64,000 nucleotides of DNA from Oceanobacter kriegii DSM 6294 (lineage in GTDB: Bacteria > Pseudomonadota > Gammaproteobacteria > Pseudomonadales > Oceanobacteraceae): the NCBI RefSeq assembly GCF_000422845.1, contig NZ_AUGV01000003.1:62001-126000 (forward strand), given 5' to 3'. The position numbers and the translations under genes were made by a program. Under the pieces are notes generated by a model, which saw nothing but the letters and a program-made list of their open reading frames with translations, did no database searches and had not been told where the DNA came from. Shown in pieces: positions 1 through 8,396 of the stretch; positions within the stretch are counted from its first letter, which is position 1, and every line of letters starts with the position of its first letter.

Positions 1-126
1 AATGTGCAGCAACCGGTTTTGCGTATCGCTGTATCCAACGATGTATCCAGAATAAAACTCAGGAAATTTTCTTGTCAACAGGGCAAAGGCGCCAAAAAAA
101 ACCGGCTGACCAGTAAACGACAGGCA

Positions 127-158
127 CAAAAAAACCTCCCGCAGGAGGTTTTTTTGAC
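127..158 (-). terminator. Intrinsic terminator after the LysR gene
   Basis: A stem with arms AACCTCC and GGAGGTT and a CGCA loop has an A-run on its left and a T-run on its right, so it can stop transcription in both directions. It lies 65 bases beyond the stop of the minus-strand LysR gene. It may also end a plus-strand gene lying off the left edge. Bases 1-125 hold no gene that I can support. Confidence 0.85.
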
Positions 159-222
159 AATTTGCGACTGTAAATTCGACGCTTTCAGTACAAAGTTAAT
201 GGCCCGCCAGCGCCCGCTGGGC

Positions 223-1122
223 CTAGAGTGCTGCGAGGAAGGTTTCCAGAATCAGGTTGGGACGACGGCCCTTGCGGGTGATGGTGGCCAAGCGCGTGTG
301 GAAAAAGAGTTCATCGGGATTAATTTTTCTCATCTGGCCTGAATTGACCCATTTGTCCGCAAAATGGTCAGGAAGGAAGCCAAGATACTTGCCTGTCAGC
401 ACCAAAAATGCCAAGCCCTCACGATCGGAAGCCGTCGCCCCACAACGCAACAACTGGTGCAAGCCAATGGCCTCTGCGGTCATACGGTAGCTGGGAATCA
501 CCGCATCGACGGTATGCAGCTGGTCCCGCTCAATGGCATCGCTGTGCTCAAAAAACGGGTGCTCCGCACTGCAGTACAGGTTCGATTTTTCTTCGTACAG
601 CAAGTCGTACTCAAGCCCGGAAACCTGAGTGTTCATGGGCACCACACCGATGTGGAGGCGGCCATCAATGACACCACGTTCGATCTCGCTGGGGGTGCTC
701 ATGCTGATGTTGATGCTGACCCCGGGGCCCTGATTCTTGAGTGCCTTGAGGGCATTGGTAATGCGCATCTGTGGCTGGGTCACCAGGCTGTTCATAAGGC
801 CAATGTTCAGCTCACCCCGCAGCTCGCTGTTGATTTCATTGACCTCGCTGCGGAAATCCTCAATCGCCATCAGCATCGCTTCGGTAGCCTGCAACACCTG
901 GGCACCCTCGTCGGTAAGCGAAAAACCACCGCGGCCGCGCTGGCACAAACGCATGCCCAGACGCTTCTCCAGATCGCTCATGTGAATGCTGATGGCCGAG
1001 CGACTGATACCCAGCACACTCTCGGCAGCGGAAAATCCGCCAGACTCCGACACGGTCTTGAACAGCCGTATCAGTTTGAGATCGAAATCGGTGACCTGAC
1101 CCAACACCTGCTTGGTTTTCAT
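223..1122 (-). CDS. LysR family transcriptional regulator
   Basis: This is a 299-residue protein of normal LysR length. Residues about 12-70 form the winged helix-turn-helix (DLKLIRLFKTVSESGGFSAA, then the ISRSAISIHMSDLEKRLG helix). The rest is the two-lobed effector-binding domain, starting near ELRGELNIGLM. It is a DNA-binding regulator whose effector cannot be told from the sequence. It is transcribed away from the SDR gene at 1285 across a 162-base shared upstream region, so control of that gene is the simplest inference. An intrinsic terminator follows at 127-158. The family call is firm; the target and ligand are unknown. Confidence 0.93.
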   Translation of the reverse strand: MKTKQVLGQVTDFDLKLIRLFKTVSESGGFSAAESVLGISRSAISIHMSDLEKRLGMRLCQRGRGGFSLTDEGAQVLQATEAMLMAIEDFRSEVNEINSELRGELNIGLMNSLVTQPQMRITNALKALKNQGPGVSINISMSTPSEIERGVIDGRLHIGVVPMNTQVSGLEYDLLYEEKSNLYCSAEHPFFEHSDAIERDQLHTVDAVIPSYRMTAEAIGLHQLLRCGATASDREGLAFLVLTGKYLGFLPDHFADKWVNSGQMRKINPDELFFHTRLATITRKGRRPNLILETFLAAL

Positions 1123-1284
1123 TTGTTTAATACCAGCTCAACTTAGCGTTATTAAATAGATATTTATCTAACCTTATGCCTTCCTGCAAGCTGGCAAACA
1201 TAGCAATTGCTGAAACCAATGGCTTCAGTCCTTAACGGTGACAGCAGCGAATACCTTGCCGATGGATCAGGAATGGAGATCACC
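1123..1284. promoter_or_regulatory. Divergent promoter region with an inverted repeat
   Basis: This is the space between the divergent LysR and SDR genes. It is locally AT-rich around 1147-1176. It contains the inverted repeat TAGATA-TT-TATCTA at 1157-1170, close to the LysR start, a usual position for a LysR autoregulatory operator. The SDR start at 1285 has GGAG at 1275-1278. The repeat is visible in the sequence; its use as an operator is inference. Confidence 0.45.
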
Positions 1285-1998
1285 ATGACCAACCCGAACA
1301 CCCAGAAAGTGGCCTTGATCGTTGCCGGTGGCAGTGGCCTGGGTGCCGCAGCTGCACAGGAATTGCACCAGCGCGGTTTTCGCATTGCGATTCTGTCGTC
1401 GTCCGGTAAGGGCGAGGCACTGGCCCGGTCTTACGATGGCATCGGCTTCACAGGCTCCAACCTGGACAATCAGGACCTGAGCGCCTTTGTGGATAAGGTG
1501 ATGTCGGCGTGGGGACGCATTGATGTGGTGGTCAGCAGCTCAGGGCATGGTCCCAAAGGCGACCTGCTGGAGATTGCTGATGAAGATTGGGGGCTGGCAA
1601 TGGATTACTACCTGCTGAACGTGGTGCGCGTAGCCCGTCTGGTAACGCCCATCATGGAGCAGCAAGGTGGCGGTACCTTCCTGAATATTTCGACCTACGC
1701 AGTGTTTGAACCTGACCCGCTGTTTCCAACTTCCAGCGTAATGCGTGCCGGACTGGCCAGCTTCTCGAAGCTGTTTGCCGACCGCTACGCCGCCGCCAAC
1801 ATTCGCATGAACAACATACTGCCGGGCTTTATCGACAGCTTGCCGGTGAAAGAAGAGCGTCTGAACCGTATTCCGATGGAGCGCTACGGCAAAATGCGCG
1901 AAGTTGCTGGCCTGATTGGCTATCTGGCGTCGGACGAAGGCGGTTACATCACCGGCCAGAATATTTGTGTGGACGGCGGCCTGACCCGCTCCATCTGA
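1285..1998 (+). CDS. Short-chain dehydrogenase/reductase family protein, atypical active site
   Basis: A 237-residue SDR-fold protein. The N-terminal cofactor loop is present (VAGGSGLGAAAAQEL, the TGxxxGxG equivalent), as are an NVVR-type helix after the fourth strand, the NIST serine region and the C-terminal DGG end. The start at 1285 is preferred over in-frame upstream codons because GGAG lies seven bases before it. In my alignment the usual Tyr-x-x-x-Lys pair falls on SSVMR (about residues 152-156), so both the catalytic Tyr and Lys look replaced, although the nearby serine stays. It may be a divergent reductase or a non-catalytic member. The substrate is unknown. The LysR gene at 223-1122 is divergent and may control it. 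Confidence 0.85.
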   Translation: MTNPNTQKVALIVAGGSGLGAAAAQELHQRGFRIAILSSSGKGEALARSYDGIGFTGSNLDNQDLSAFVDKVMSAWGRIDVVVSSSGHGPKGDLLEIADEDWGLAMDYYLLNVVRVARLVTPIMEQQGGGTFLNISTYAVFEPDPLFPTSSVMRAGLASFSKLFADRYAAANIRMNNILPGFIDSLPVKEERLNRIPMERYGKMREVAGLIGYLASDEGGYITGQNICVDGGLTRSI

Positions 1999-2146
1999 TG
2001 CGAGCTATTTGATACGAGCCATCTGAGCTGCTCGACTGTTTTCGTACTCATCTTCCCCGCGCACCACGGGGAACCCCTTGGTCAGACATGTTTGCTCTGG
2101 CTGTTCTCACCAGTCCGGGATTAGTCACCCCTTGGACAGCTCCCTC

Positions 2147-2187
2147 GGCCCAAAACACCATCACGGCGGTGTGGCGGGCCTTTTTTG
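2147..2187 (+). terminator. Intrinsic terminator downstream of the SDR gene
   Basis: The outer arms GGCCC and GGGCC enclose inner arms ACACC and GGTGT, and TTTTTTG follows on the plus strand. It lies about 150 bases after the SDR stop. The space from 1999 to 2146 contains further short GC-rich hairpins (for example around CCCCGCGCACCACGGGG), so an independent small transcript ending here is possible but not shown. Confidence 0.75.
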
Positions 2188-2241
2188 TTTTTACTCTTGC
2201 TTCTATTTACCTCGGTATAGCAGCGTGACATCCATGCTCAC

Positions 2242-2333
2242 GCTCTCGGGAATAAATTCCCTCCTACAAAACCCTATTCCTCACATTCCAGACACTGGCG
2301 TTGGCTCTCTCGGGAAAAAACTCCCTCCTTCAG
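2242..2333. repeat. Two REP-like palindromes
   Basis: Two related hairpin units occur about 60 bases apart. At 2242-2270 the core is CTCGGGAATAAATTCCCTCC followed by TACAAA; at 2303-2333 it is CTCGGGAAAAAACTCCCTCC. Both have the layout of Pseudomonas-type REP sequences (a short GGGAA/TTCCC stem next to CTCCTAC). They lie in the 377-base gap between the SDR gene and the DUF4096 gene. A third element of the same class is at 16318. Confidence 0.6.
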
Positions 2334-2345
2334 TACATTCCCAAA

Positions 2346-2363
2346 CCCCCCCCCCCCCCCCCC
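2346..2363. repeat. Homopolymer of 18 C
   Basis: Eighteen consecutive C lie 12 bases beyond the stop codon of the minus-strand DUF4096 gene (2376), so on that strand the tract is poly-G in the 3' untranslated part. Tracts of this length change length easily by slippage and are error-prone in assembly. No reading frame that I accept crosses it. Confidence 0.9.
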
Positions 2364-2375
2364 AACAACGGCCGA

Positions 2376-2849
2376 TCACGCACGCTGCGACGCTGCCAGC
2401 GCCATAATCAACGTATCTGAGCGGCAGACCATTCTTAACCAGGGCGGCATATAACGGACGTCGTCTGGCAGCCCCTGTCCACCTGCACACAACCAGGCGA
2501 CCCGGCTGCCTTCGGTGGCCAGCAACGGCACAGAACCGGCCTCCAGCAGCCACTGGAACTCCGGCTGCGGTAGCAAGGCTTCCAGCACCCATTCCCACAT
2601 CCCACGGTCTCGCCAACGTTCAAAGCGGCGCTGGGTGTTACGCCAGCCACCCAGCTCAGCCGGTAGCTCCTGCCAACGGCAGCGTTGCTTCAGCACCCAT
2701 AACACCGCCGTGATAAAGCGTCGGTCTTCTTCAGGGCGAACACCTCCGGGAACACTGCGACGGCTCAGCCGTTGTTCCAGAGGCAGCCACACCTCGTCTG
2801 ATAATTCGATGCGTTGCGCCACAGAGACGCCAGAGTGAATGGCGGACAT
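2376..2849 (-). CDS. Stand-alone DUF4096 (IS5-type transposase N-terminal domain) protein
   Basis: A 157-residue protein. Residues about 15-95 match the DUF4096 domain found at the N-terminus of IS5-family transposases: LSDEVWLPLEQRL, then RPEEDRRFITAVLWVLK, CRWQELPAELG and RRFERWRDRGMWEWVLEALL. No DDE catalytic domain follows in any frame, and no flanking terminal inverted repeats or target duplication were seen. AAGGAATCTGC precedes the ATG, so the gene looks translated. The C-terminal third (about 100-157) is not transposase-like to my eye. It is either a decayed remnant or a domesticated protein kept without transposase activity. Its left neighbour is an 18-C tract. Confidence 0.7.
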   Translation of the reverse strand: MSAIHSGVSVAQRIELSDEVWLPLEQRLSRRSVPGGVRPEEDRRFITAVLWVLKQRCRWQELPAELGGWRNTQRRFERWRDRGMWEWVLEALLPQPEFQWLLEAGSVPLLATEGSRVAWLCAGGQGLPDDVRYMPPWLRMVCRSDTLIMALAASQRA

Positions 2850-2925
2850 GCAGATTCCTTTTTAAAACAGCCTGAAACGCCAGTACCGCTGGCGCTGACA
2901 GCACCAGAGCCTGACGTGCAGATAT

Positions 2926-2959
2926 AAAAAAGCCCCCGGGAAATCACTTTCCCGAGGGC
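2926..2959 (-). terminator. Intrinsic terminator of the mmsA operon
   Basis: Read on the minus strand, a long stem (GCCCTCGGGAAA against TTTCCCGGGGGC, TGA loop region) is followed by a T-run (2926-2931). It lies 43 bases beyond the mmsA stop. Confidence 0.85.
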
Positions 2960-3001
2960 ACAATCACCACAGAGACTAAAACAGGGGAAAAGCGACTCGC
3001 C

Positions 3002-4492
3002 TCAAGACGGGAACGAGAAGCTCACACCTTCACGCACACCGCTGGAAGGCCAGCGCTGGGTAATGGTCTTGCGCTTGGTGTAGAAGCGCACACCGTCCGG
3101 GCCGTAGGCATGCAGGTCACCAAACAGGGAACGCTTCCAGCCACCGAACGAGTGATAGGCCACTGGCACTGGCAGCGGTACGTTAATACCCACCATGCCC
3201 ACCTGAATGTTGTCGCTGAAGTAACGGGCCGCTTCACCGTCGCGGGTGAAGATACAGGTACCGTTACCGTATTCGTGATCGTCGATCAGCTTCATGGCTT
3301 CGTCCATGCTGCTGGCACGTACAACTTGCAGCACTGGGCCAAAGATCTCGGCCTGGTAGCTTTCCATGTCTGGGGTGACACGGTCGATCAATGTCGCACC
3401 AACAAAGAAGCCTTCCGCGTAGCCTTCCACTTGGGGATTGCGGCCATCGACCACCACGGTAGCGCCGTCTTTTTCAGCGCTGCTGATGTAGCCGGAGACT
3501 TTCTGTTCGTGGGCACGGGTAATCACCGGACCGAAGTCGTTGCTGGCGTCGCAGAAAGCACCCACTTTCAGGCCCTTCATGGCTTCTTGCAGCTTGGACA
3601 CCAGTGCATCGGCGGCTTCGTCACCTACAGCAACGGCCACAGACAGCGCCATGCAACGCTCGCCAGAAGAACCGAACGCTGCACCTAACAGCTGATTCAC
3701 GGTGTTATCCATGTCGGCGTCTGGCATCACGATAGCGTGGTTTTTGGCACCGCCCAGCGCCTGACAACGCTTGCCGTTGGCGTTGGCGGTTTTGTAGATG
3801 TATTCGGCAATTGGCGTGGAACCCACGAAGCTGACGGCTTTGATGCGCTCATCGTTCAACAGGGTATCCACCGCTTCCTTATCGCCGTTAACGACGTTCA
3901 GAACGCCTTTTGGCAAACCGGCTTCCAGCAGCAGCTGAGCAATGTACAAGGTAGAAGACGGATCACGCTCGGATGGCTTCAGGACAAAGGTGTTGCCGCA
4001 AGCAATAGCCAGCGGGAACATCCACATTGGCACCATGGCCGGGAAGTTGAACGGGGTAATACCGGCGACCACACCCAACGGCTGGAAGTCGCTCCAGCTG
4101 TCGATGCCAGGGCCAGCGTTACGGCTGAATTCGCCTTTCAGCAGCTCTGGTACACCACAAGCGTATTCGACGTTTTCAATACCACGTTGCAGTTCACCCA
4201 TGGCGTCGTGGGAAATCTTGCCGTGCTCTTCACCGATCATTGCGCAGATCTTTTCGGCGTTCTGTTCCAGCAGTTCCTTGAAGCGGAACATCACACGGGC
4301 ACGCTTGATCGGCGGCGTGTTGCGCCACTCCGGGAAAGCCGCCTGGGCAGAAGCAATGGCCGCTTCTACGGTGGCCACGGTGGCCAGTTCAACCTGCTTG
4401 CTGACCGCGCCAGTGGACGGGTTGTACACATCCTGGGTGCGGCCGCCATCGGTGATGATTTCGCCGTCGATCAGATGACCAATTACGCTCAT
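3002..4492 (-). CDS. mmsA: Methylmalonate-semialdehyde dehydrogenase (CoA-acylating)
   Basis: A 496-residue ALDH-superfamily enzyme that oxidises malonate or methylmalonate semialdehyde to acetyl-CoA or propionyl-CoA with NAD and CoA. The catalytic cysteine is Cys280 in SSGERCMALS, a motif typical of the MMSDH branch rather than of ordinary ALDHs. TPFNFPAMVPMWMFP (about 146-160) and the LKPSERDPS cofactor segment are also typical. The last 20 residues (VREGVSFSFPS end) are intact. It lies 98 bases downstream of an omega-amino-acid aminotransferase on the same strand, forming a two-gene operon that would convert beta-alanine to malonate semialdehyde and then to acetyl-CoA. It could also serve valine breakdown. 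The family assignment is strong. Confidence 0.93.
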   Translation of the reverse strand: MSVIGHLIDGEIITDGGRTQDVYNPSTGAVSKQVELATVATVEAAIASAQAAFPEWRNTPPIKRARVMFRFKELLEQNAEKICAMIGEEHGKISHDAMGELQRGIENVEYACGVPELLKGEFSRNAGPGIDSWSDFQPLGVVAGITPFNFPAMVPMWMFPLAIACGNTFVLKPSERDPSSTLYIAQLLLEAGLPKGVLNVVNGDKEAVDTLLNDERIKAVSFVGSTPIAEYIYKTANANGKRCQALGGAKNHAIVMPDADMDNTVNQLLGAAFGSSGERCMALSVAVAVGDEAADALVSKLQEAMKGLKVGAFCDASNDFGPVITRAHEQKVSGYISSAEKDGATVVVDGRNPQVEGYAEGFFVGATLIDRVTPDMESYQAEIFGPVLQVVRASSMDEAMKLIDDHEYGNGTCIFTRDGEAARYFSDNIQVGMVGINVPLPVPVAYHSFGGWKRSLFGDLHAYGPDGVRFYTKRKTITQRWPSSGVREGVSFSFPS

Positions 4493-4590
4493 GACTTCAT
4501 CCTCAATTTAAATTCTGTTGCTTTCGTATGTGGTTAACCGACGGGGAAGGCACACAACGCCCTGCGCCCTGCCGGTGAAATTCGGTTGTG

Positions 4591-5940
4591 TCAGGCGTCC
4601 AGCTCGGCGATGGAATCACCCAACGCATTCACCAGACGATCAATCTCGGCAGCTTCAACGGTGAACGGCAGGCCCAGCTGAATGGTGTCACCGCCATAAC
4701 GCACGTAGAAACCTTTCTCCCAGCACTTCATCGCAATTTCATACGGACGACGCGCCGGTTCACCCGGGTAGGCTTCAATTTGCAATGCACCGGCCAAACC
4801 GTAGTTACGGATGTCGCTGATGTATTTGGTGCCCTTGAGGCTGTGCAACGCTCGTTCGAATACCGGTGCCATTTCGCGGGAGCGATCGATCAGCTGGTCG
4901 TTTTCCAGAACATCCAGCGCCGCCATGGCAGCAGCACAGGCCACCGGGTGAGCGGAATAGGTGTAGCCGTGTGGCAGTTCCAGCATGTACTCAGGGCCGC
5001 CGTTGTCCATGTAGGTCTGGTAGATTTCACCAGTGGTGATCACCGCACCCATTGGCACCGCGCCGTTGGTCAGCTGCTTGGCGGTGTTGAGAATGTCTGG
5101 CGTTACGCCAAAGCGTTCAGCCGCTGTCATCGCACCCATACGACCAAAACCGGTGATCACTTCATCGAAGATCAGCAGGATGTTGTTGGCAGTACAGATT
5201 TCGCGCAGACGCTTGAGGTAACCCACTGGCGGTGGAATCACACCGGCCGAACCGGCTACCGGCTCAACAATCACCGCAGCAATGTTGGAGGCATCGTGCA
5301 GGGCAATCAGCTCCAGCAGTTCGTCGGCCATCTCGGCACCCTGTTCAGGCATGCCCTGCGTAAAGGCGAAGTCCTTGCGCAAGGTGTGCGACAGATGATC
5401 GACCGGCACACCCTGACCGTACAGGGCACGGTTACCGCCAATACCACCGACGGAAATACCGCCGTAGTTCACACCGTGATAACCCTTGGAGCGACCAATC
5501 AGCAAACGCTTGCTGGCCTGGCCTTTTTTCTTCCAGTAACCCTGCGCAATTTTCAGCGAGGTGTCGGCGCTCTCTGAGCCGGAACCGGTAAAGAACACGT
5601 AGTCCAAGCCGTCCGGCATCAAACCGCGAATACGGTGCGCCAATTCAAACGAGGTCGGGTGACCAAACTGGAATGCTGGCGAGTAATCCAGCGTTTGCAG
5701 CTGCTTGTACACGGCTTCAGCAATTTCAGGGCGGTTGTGACCAGCGCCACAAGTCCACAGGCCAGACAGACCATCAAAAATCTTGCGGCCATCGGCATCG
5801 ATGTAATAACGACCTTCGGCACCTTTAATAATGCGCGGGTCTTTCTTGAAACTGCGGTTGGCCGTGAACGGCATCCAGTGAGCGTCCAGCTGCTCAGCAG
5901 ACAGACCGTGGGAAGCGCCGGTAGATGAATGGTCTGACAT
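4591..5940 (-). CDS. Omega-amino acid--pyruvate aminotransferase (class III)
   Basis: A 449-residue PLP-dependent class III aminotransferase. It has FTGSGSESADTSLK (PLP phosphate region, about 118-130), IFDEVITGFGRMG with the cofactor Asp (about 257-269), and the Schiff-base Lys288 in NTAKQLTNGAVPMG. These motifs fit the beta-alanine--pyruvate transaminase (BauA/AptA) group. The start at 5940 is chosen over the in-frame upstream ATG (5958) because GAGGTG sits just before it. It is first in an operon with mmsA, which would use the malonate semialdehyde it produces. Other omega-amines such as GABA are possible substrates; the exact specificity is inference. Confidence 0.88.
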   Translation of the reverse strand: MSDHSSTGASHGLSAEQLDAHWMPFTANRSFKKDPRIIKGAEGRYYIDADGRKIFDGLSGLWTCGAGHNRPEIAEAVYKQLQTLDYSPAFQFGHPTSFELAHRIRGLMPDGLDYVFFTGSGSESADTSLKIAQGYWKKKGQASKRLLIGRSKGYHGVNYGGISVGGIGGNRALYGQGVPVDHLSHTLRKDFAFTQGMPEQGAEMADELLELIALHDASNIAAVIVEPVAGSAGVIPPPVGYLKRLREICTANNILLIFDEVITGFGRMGAMTAAERFGVTPDILNTAKQLTNGAVPMGAVITTGEIYQTYMDNGGPEYMLELPHGYTYSAHPVACAAAMAALDVLENDQLIDRSREMAPVFERALHSLKGTKYISDIRNYGLAGALQIEAYPGEPARRPYEIAMKCWEKGFYVRYGGDTIQLGLPFTVEAAEIDRLVNALGDSIAELDA

Positions 5941-6057
5941 AACACACCTCGTGTTCACTCGTAGTCAAAGGGCGGCGAACTGCCGCAACGTTGAGGGTGA
6001 TCATGTCAGCGAGGAATAGTTGAATAAATTTGAAAGTGCTTATGTTTTGTTGAAGGT

Positions 6058-6369
6058 TTATTTAACTTTAAATAGCTGATCGAGCTTACTGCGAATCTCA
6101 GCCTCAATCAGAGTCTGATCTGGAAACCGAACGGACAGCGGATAGGTATCCCAATGACCTTTCAGAAATCGAGTCCAAAGCGGGTCAGTCCGTTTAACGG
6201 CCAGCCATACGCCTTTACGGGTGCTACATAACCCAACCTTGCGTCCCTGATAAGTGGATGTACAAAAAAGTGTTGCTGAGGTTATTTGCCACCAGCAGAT
6301 ACGTTCGACAGGTTCGTTCAGAACAGCTTCCAGCGCACTGGTAAAAACATCAAGACGACTCTGTCCCAT
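6058..6369 (-). CDS. Hypothetical protein (103 aa)
   Basis: This small open frame encodes MGQSRLDVFTSALEAV and on to a basic end, EIRSKLDQLFKVK. It has no signal peptide, membrane segment or motif that I recognise. The central part is Trp- and Thr-rich (RICWWQITSATLFCTSTYQG) and reads like a small globular fold. The ribosome-binding site is weak. It lies 87 bases after transaldolase on the same strand and could be the last gene of that series, though a hairpin lies between them. The local sequence is somewhat more AT-rich than its neighbours near its 3' end. It is likely but not certain to be a real gene. Confidence 0.5.
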   Translation of the reverse strand: MGQSRLDVFTSALEAVLNEPVERICWWQITSATLFCTSTYQGRKVGLCSTRKGVWLAVKRTDPLWTRFLKGHWDTYPLSVRFPDQTLIEAEIRSKLDQLFKVK

Positions 6370-6424
6370 AGAGATCTATCCGACACACGAAAATTCCAGA
6401 GCCACCAGAACGGCGGCTCCAACA

Positions 6425-6450
6425 GGGTTTCAAGCCAGGTTGCTTAACCC
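6425..6450 (-). other. Stem-loop between transaldolase and the small hypothetical gene
   Basis: On the minus strand GGGTT-AAGC and GCTT-GA-AACCC can pair. No T-run follows, so it looks like an mRNA-end or processing hairpin rather than a classical terminator. Confidence 0.4.
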
Positions 6451-6456
6451 GATTTT

Positions 6457-7407
6457 TCAGCCCAACTTCTCAGCCAGCAAGCCTTCCAGAATCTTCTGGT
6501 CTTTCTCAAAACCACGAATGCCTTCGGCCAGTTTTTCAGTGGCCATGGCGTCCATGTTCAGGTCCCAGCGGAATTCGGCTTCTGTCATGGTGGCCGGACG
6601 TTCGCTGATGGCACCTTCGTAGCTCAGGGCACGGCTCAGTTCACCTTCGGTTTCGGCCAGTTCGGTGATCAGCGCCGGGCTGATGGTCAGGCGGTCGCAA
6701 CCGGCCAATGCCACAATTTCACCGCTGTTGCGGAAGCTGGCGCCCATCACCACGGTGTTGTAGCCGTGTTGCTTGTAGTACTGGTAGATGCCGGAAACGG
6801 ACTCTACGCCCGGTTCTTCGGCCGGTGCGTAGTCGGTACCCGGATTGGCTTTCTTGAACCAGTCGAGGATACGGCCAACGAATGGCGAGATCAGGAATAC
6901 GCCGGCTTCGGCACAGGCGCGGGCCTGGGCGAAGCTGAAGATCAGCGTCAGGTTACACTGGATGCCTTCCTGTTCCAGTACTTCGGCAGCGCGAATGCCT
7001 TCCCAGGTGGCGGCCAGTTTGATCAGGATGCGGTCGCGACCAACGCCTTGTTCTTCGTACAGAGCCACCAGACGACGGGCTTTTTCAATGCTGGCGTCGG
7101 TGTTGAACGACAGGCGGGCATTTACTTCGGTCGAGATGCGACCCGGGATGTGCTTGACGATGGTGGCACCCATGGCGACCGACAGGCGGTCGCAGGCGTC
7201 GTCGATTTTGGCTTCGAGGCTGTCACCTTCAGCGGCTTGCAGGGAAGCATCCACAATGGCGTCGTACTGGCCGGACTGTACGGCTTTCAGTACCAGCGAA
7301 GGGTTGGTGGTGGCGTCCTGCGGCTGCAGTTTTTGAATGGCGGTCAGGTCGCCGGTGTCGGCAACGATGGTGCTGTGTTGTTTCAGTTGTTCGAGCAGGC
7401 TTGCCAT
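6457..7407 (-). CDS. tal: Transaldolase (TalB type)
   Basis: A 316-residue cytosolic enzyme of the non-oxidative pentose phosphate pathway that moves a dihydroxyacetone unit between sugar phosphates. The length and sequence fit TalA/TalB. The N-terminal [12 protein letters not shown], the Schiff-base lysine segment [13 protein letters not shown] (about 130-142) and [11 protein letters not shown] are all present. AAGGAATCGAC precedes the ATG. It is downstream of the AraC regulator and the polyol uptake genes on the same strand. Together with the divergent xylulokinase this suggests that it helps feed xylulose-5-phosphate into central metabolism, although transaldolase is also a general housekeeping enzyme. 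Confidence 0.95.
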   Translation of the reverse strand: MASLLEQLKQHSTIVADTGDLTAIQKLQPQDATTNPSLVLKAVQSGQYDAIVDASLQAAEGDSLEAKIDDACDRLSVAMGATIVKHIPGRISTEVNARLSFNTDASIEKARRLVALYEEQGVGRDRILIKLAATWEGIRAAEVLEQEGIQCNLTLIFSFAQARACAEAGVFLISPFVGRILDWFKKANPGTDYAPAEEPGVESVSGIYQYYKQHGYNTVVMGASFRNSGEIVALAGCDRLTISPALITELAETEGELSRALSYEGAISERPATMTEAEFRWDLNMDAMATEKLAEGIRGFEKDQKILEGLLAEKLG

Positions 7408-7442
7408 GTCGATTCCTTGTATTTGGTATGTTCGATCCCGGT

Positions 7443-7468
7443 AAGGAGCATCGACTCTGACGCTCCTT
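7443..7468. other. Stem-loop between the AraC gene and transaldolase
   Basis: The arms AAGGAGC and GCTCCTT are seven bases each with a 12-base loop, and no T-run follows on either strand. It lies in the 74-base gap between the regulator and tal, where it may set the relative amounts of the two messages. Confidence 0.45.
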
Positions 7469-7481
7469 CCTGTGTTCTGGT

Positions 7482-8396
7482 TCAGTAGCGGCTGCGGCCA
7501 AGACGGCGAAAGTCGCTTGGGGTCATGCCCTTGATTTCCATAAAGCGGCGGTTGAAGTTGGCGACGTTGTTAAAGCCAACGTTATAGCAGATGGTGCTGA
7601 TGTACTGGTCGGTGTCCAGCAGCATCTGGCAGGCCTTGTTCACTCGCAGCTGACTGACGAAGTTGGTGAAGGTATTGCCCGTCATACGGCGGAAGTAGCG
7701 CGAAAAGCGGCTTTCGCTCATGCCAAATTTGGCGGCCACTTCGGCCAGTGCCAGCCGTGATTCGTACGACTTTGACAGATAATCCACCACTTCGCTGATT
7801 TTTTGCAGTGAGCGGTCGTCATCAAAGCTCTGCAACTGCACCGACGATAGCAGCCGATAGTTATCGTGATATGTCAGTTCTTGCATCAAATGACAGAACT
7901 CAATCAGACGGCTGAGGCCATGGCATTCGCGAATGCGCAGCATCCGTTGCTTGGCCTGTTCGGTCAGGTTGATGAACTCAACGCCGTGTTTGGCGCGTTC
8001 CAGCAGGCCGCTGATTTCCTTGAATTCCGGCATCAGCTCCATCACCTGTTCGAGCTTTTCACCGCTGAACTGGATCACCAGATCGCGTTCTTCCACGCCG
8101 TCTTTTGGCAGGTCCTGACTGATCCAGTTGTGGGGTAAGCGCGGGCCGGTAAGCACCAGATGGCCGGGTTCAAAATGGCCAATGTAGTCGCCAACGAACA
8201 CCCGTCCAGAGGTTTCCAGAATCAGGTGCAGTTCGTACTCTTCGTGGAAGTGCCAACGAATCAGCGGGTTGGGCGCACCGTGGGACAAACAACGAACCAG
8301 TCCGAAGGAGCCGTCCGGTTCATAACCCAATCCGGGGTCGCGTTGAAATTCACATTCCTGTTCGGGCAATTGCGGGGTTTTGGCGAGTGCTGACAT
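7482..8396 (-). CDS. AraC family regulator, likely MtlR-type activator of polyol genes
   Basis: A 304-residue protein with an N-terminal cupin-like sensing domain ([21 protein letters not shown], about residues 46-66) and a C-terminal double helix-turn-helix (about 200-300: [23 protein letters not shown] and the [25 protein letters not shown] signature). The length, domain layout and position inside a polyol uptake cluster resemble MtlR of Pseudomonas fluorescens, which activates mannitol/arabitol genes. It is encoded between the polyol dehydrogenase and transaldolase on the same strand. The family call is firm; the inducer (arabinitol, mannitol or another polyol) is inference. Confidence 0.9.
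   Translation of the reverse strand: MSALAKTPQLPEQECEFQRDPGLGYEPDGSFGLVRCLSHGAPNPLIRWHFHEEYELHLILETSGRVFVGDYIGHFEPGHLVLTGPRLPHNWISQDLPKDGVEERDLVIQFSGEKLEQVMELMPEFKEISGLLERAKHGVEFINLTEQAKQRMLRIRECHGLSRLIEFCHLMQELTYHDNYRLLSSVQLQSFDDDRSLQKISEVVDYLSKSYESRLALAEVAAKFGMSESRFSRYFRRMTGNTFTNFVSQLRVNKACQMLLDTDQYISTICYNVGFNNVANFNRRFMEIKGMTPSDFRRLGRSRY

Noticed and set aside
1-342. A 112-codon plus-strand frame at the left edge
   Set aside because: It runs through the strong terminator at 127-158 and into the end of the LysR gene, so it is unlikely to be a gene.
1999-2187. A known structured RNA such as 6S RNA or tmRNA upstream of the terminator
   Set aside because: GC-rich hairpins and a terminator are present, but I could not match any conserved core of these RNAs.
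2281-2616. A 111-codon minus-strand frame crossing the 18-C tract, as a phase-variable extension of the DUF4096 gene
   Set aside because: The DUF4096 frame stops before the tract, so slippage in the tract cannot extend it. The other frame has no domain and low-complexity glycine runs.
2376-2849. A complete IS5-family insertion sequence
   Set aside because: Only the N-terminal domain is present; no DDE domain, no terminal inverted repeats and no target duplication were found.
4588-5577. A 329-codon plus-strand open frame opposite the aminotransferase
   Set aside because: Antisense shadow; the aminotransferase has all PLP motifs in order.
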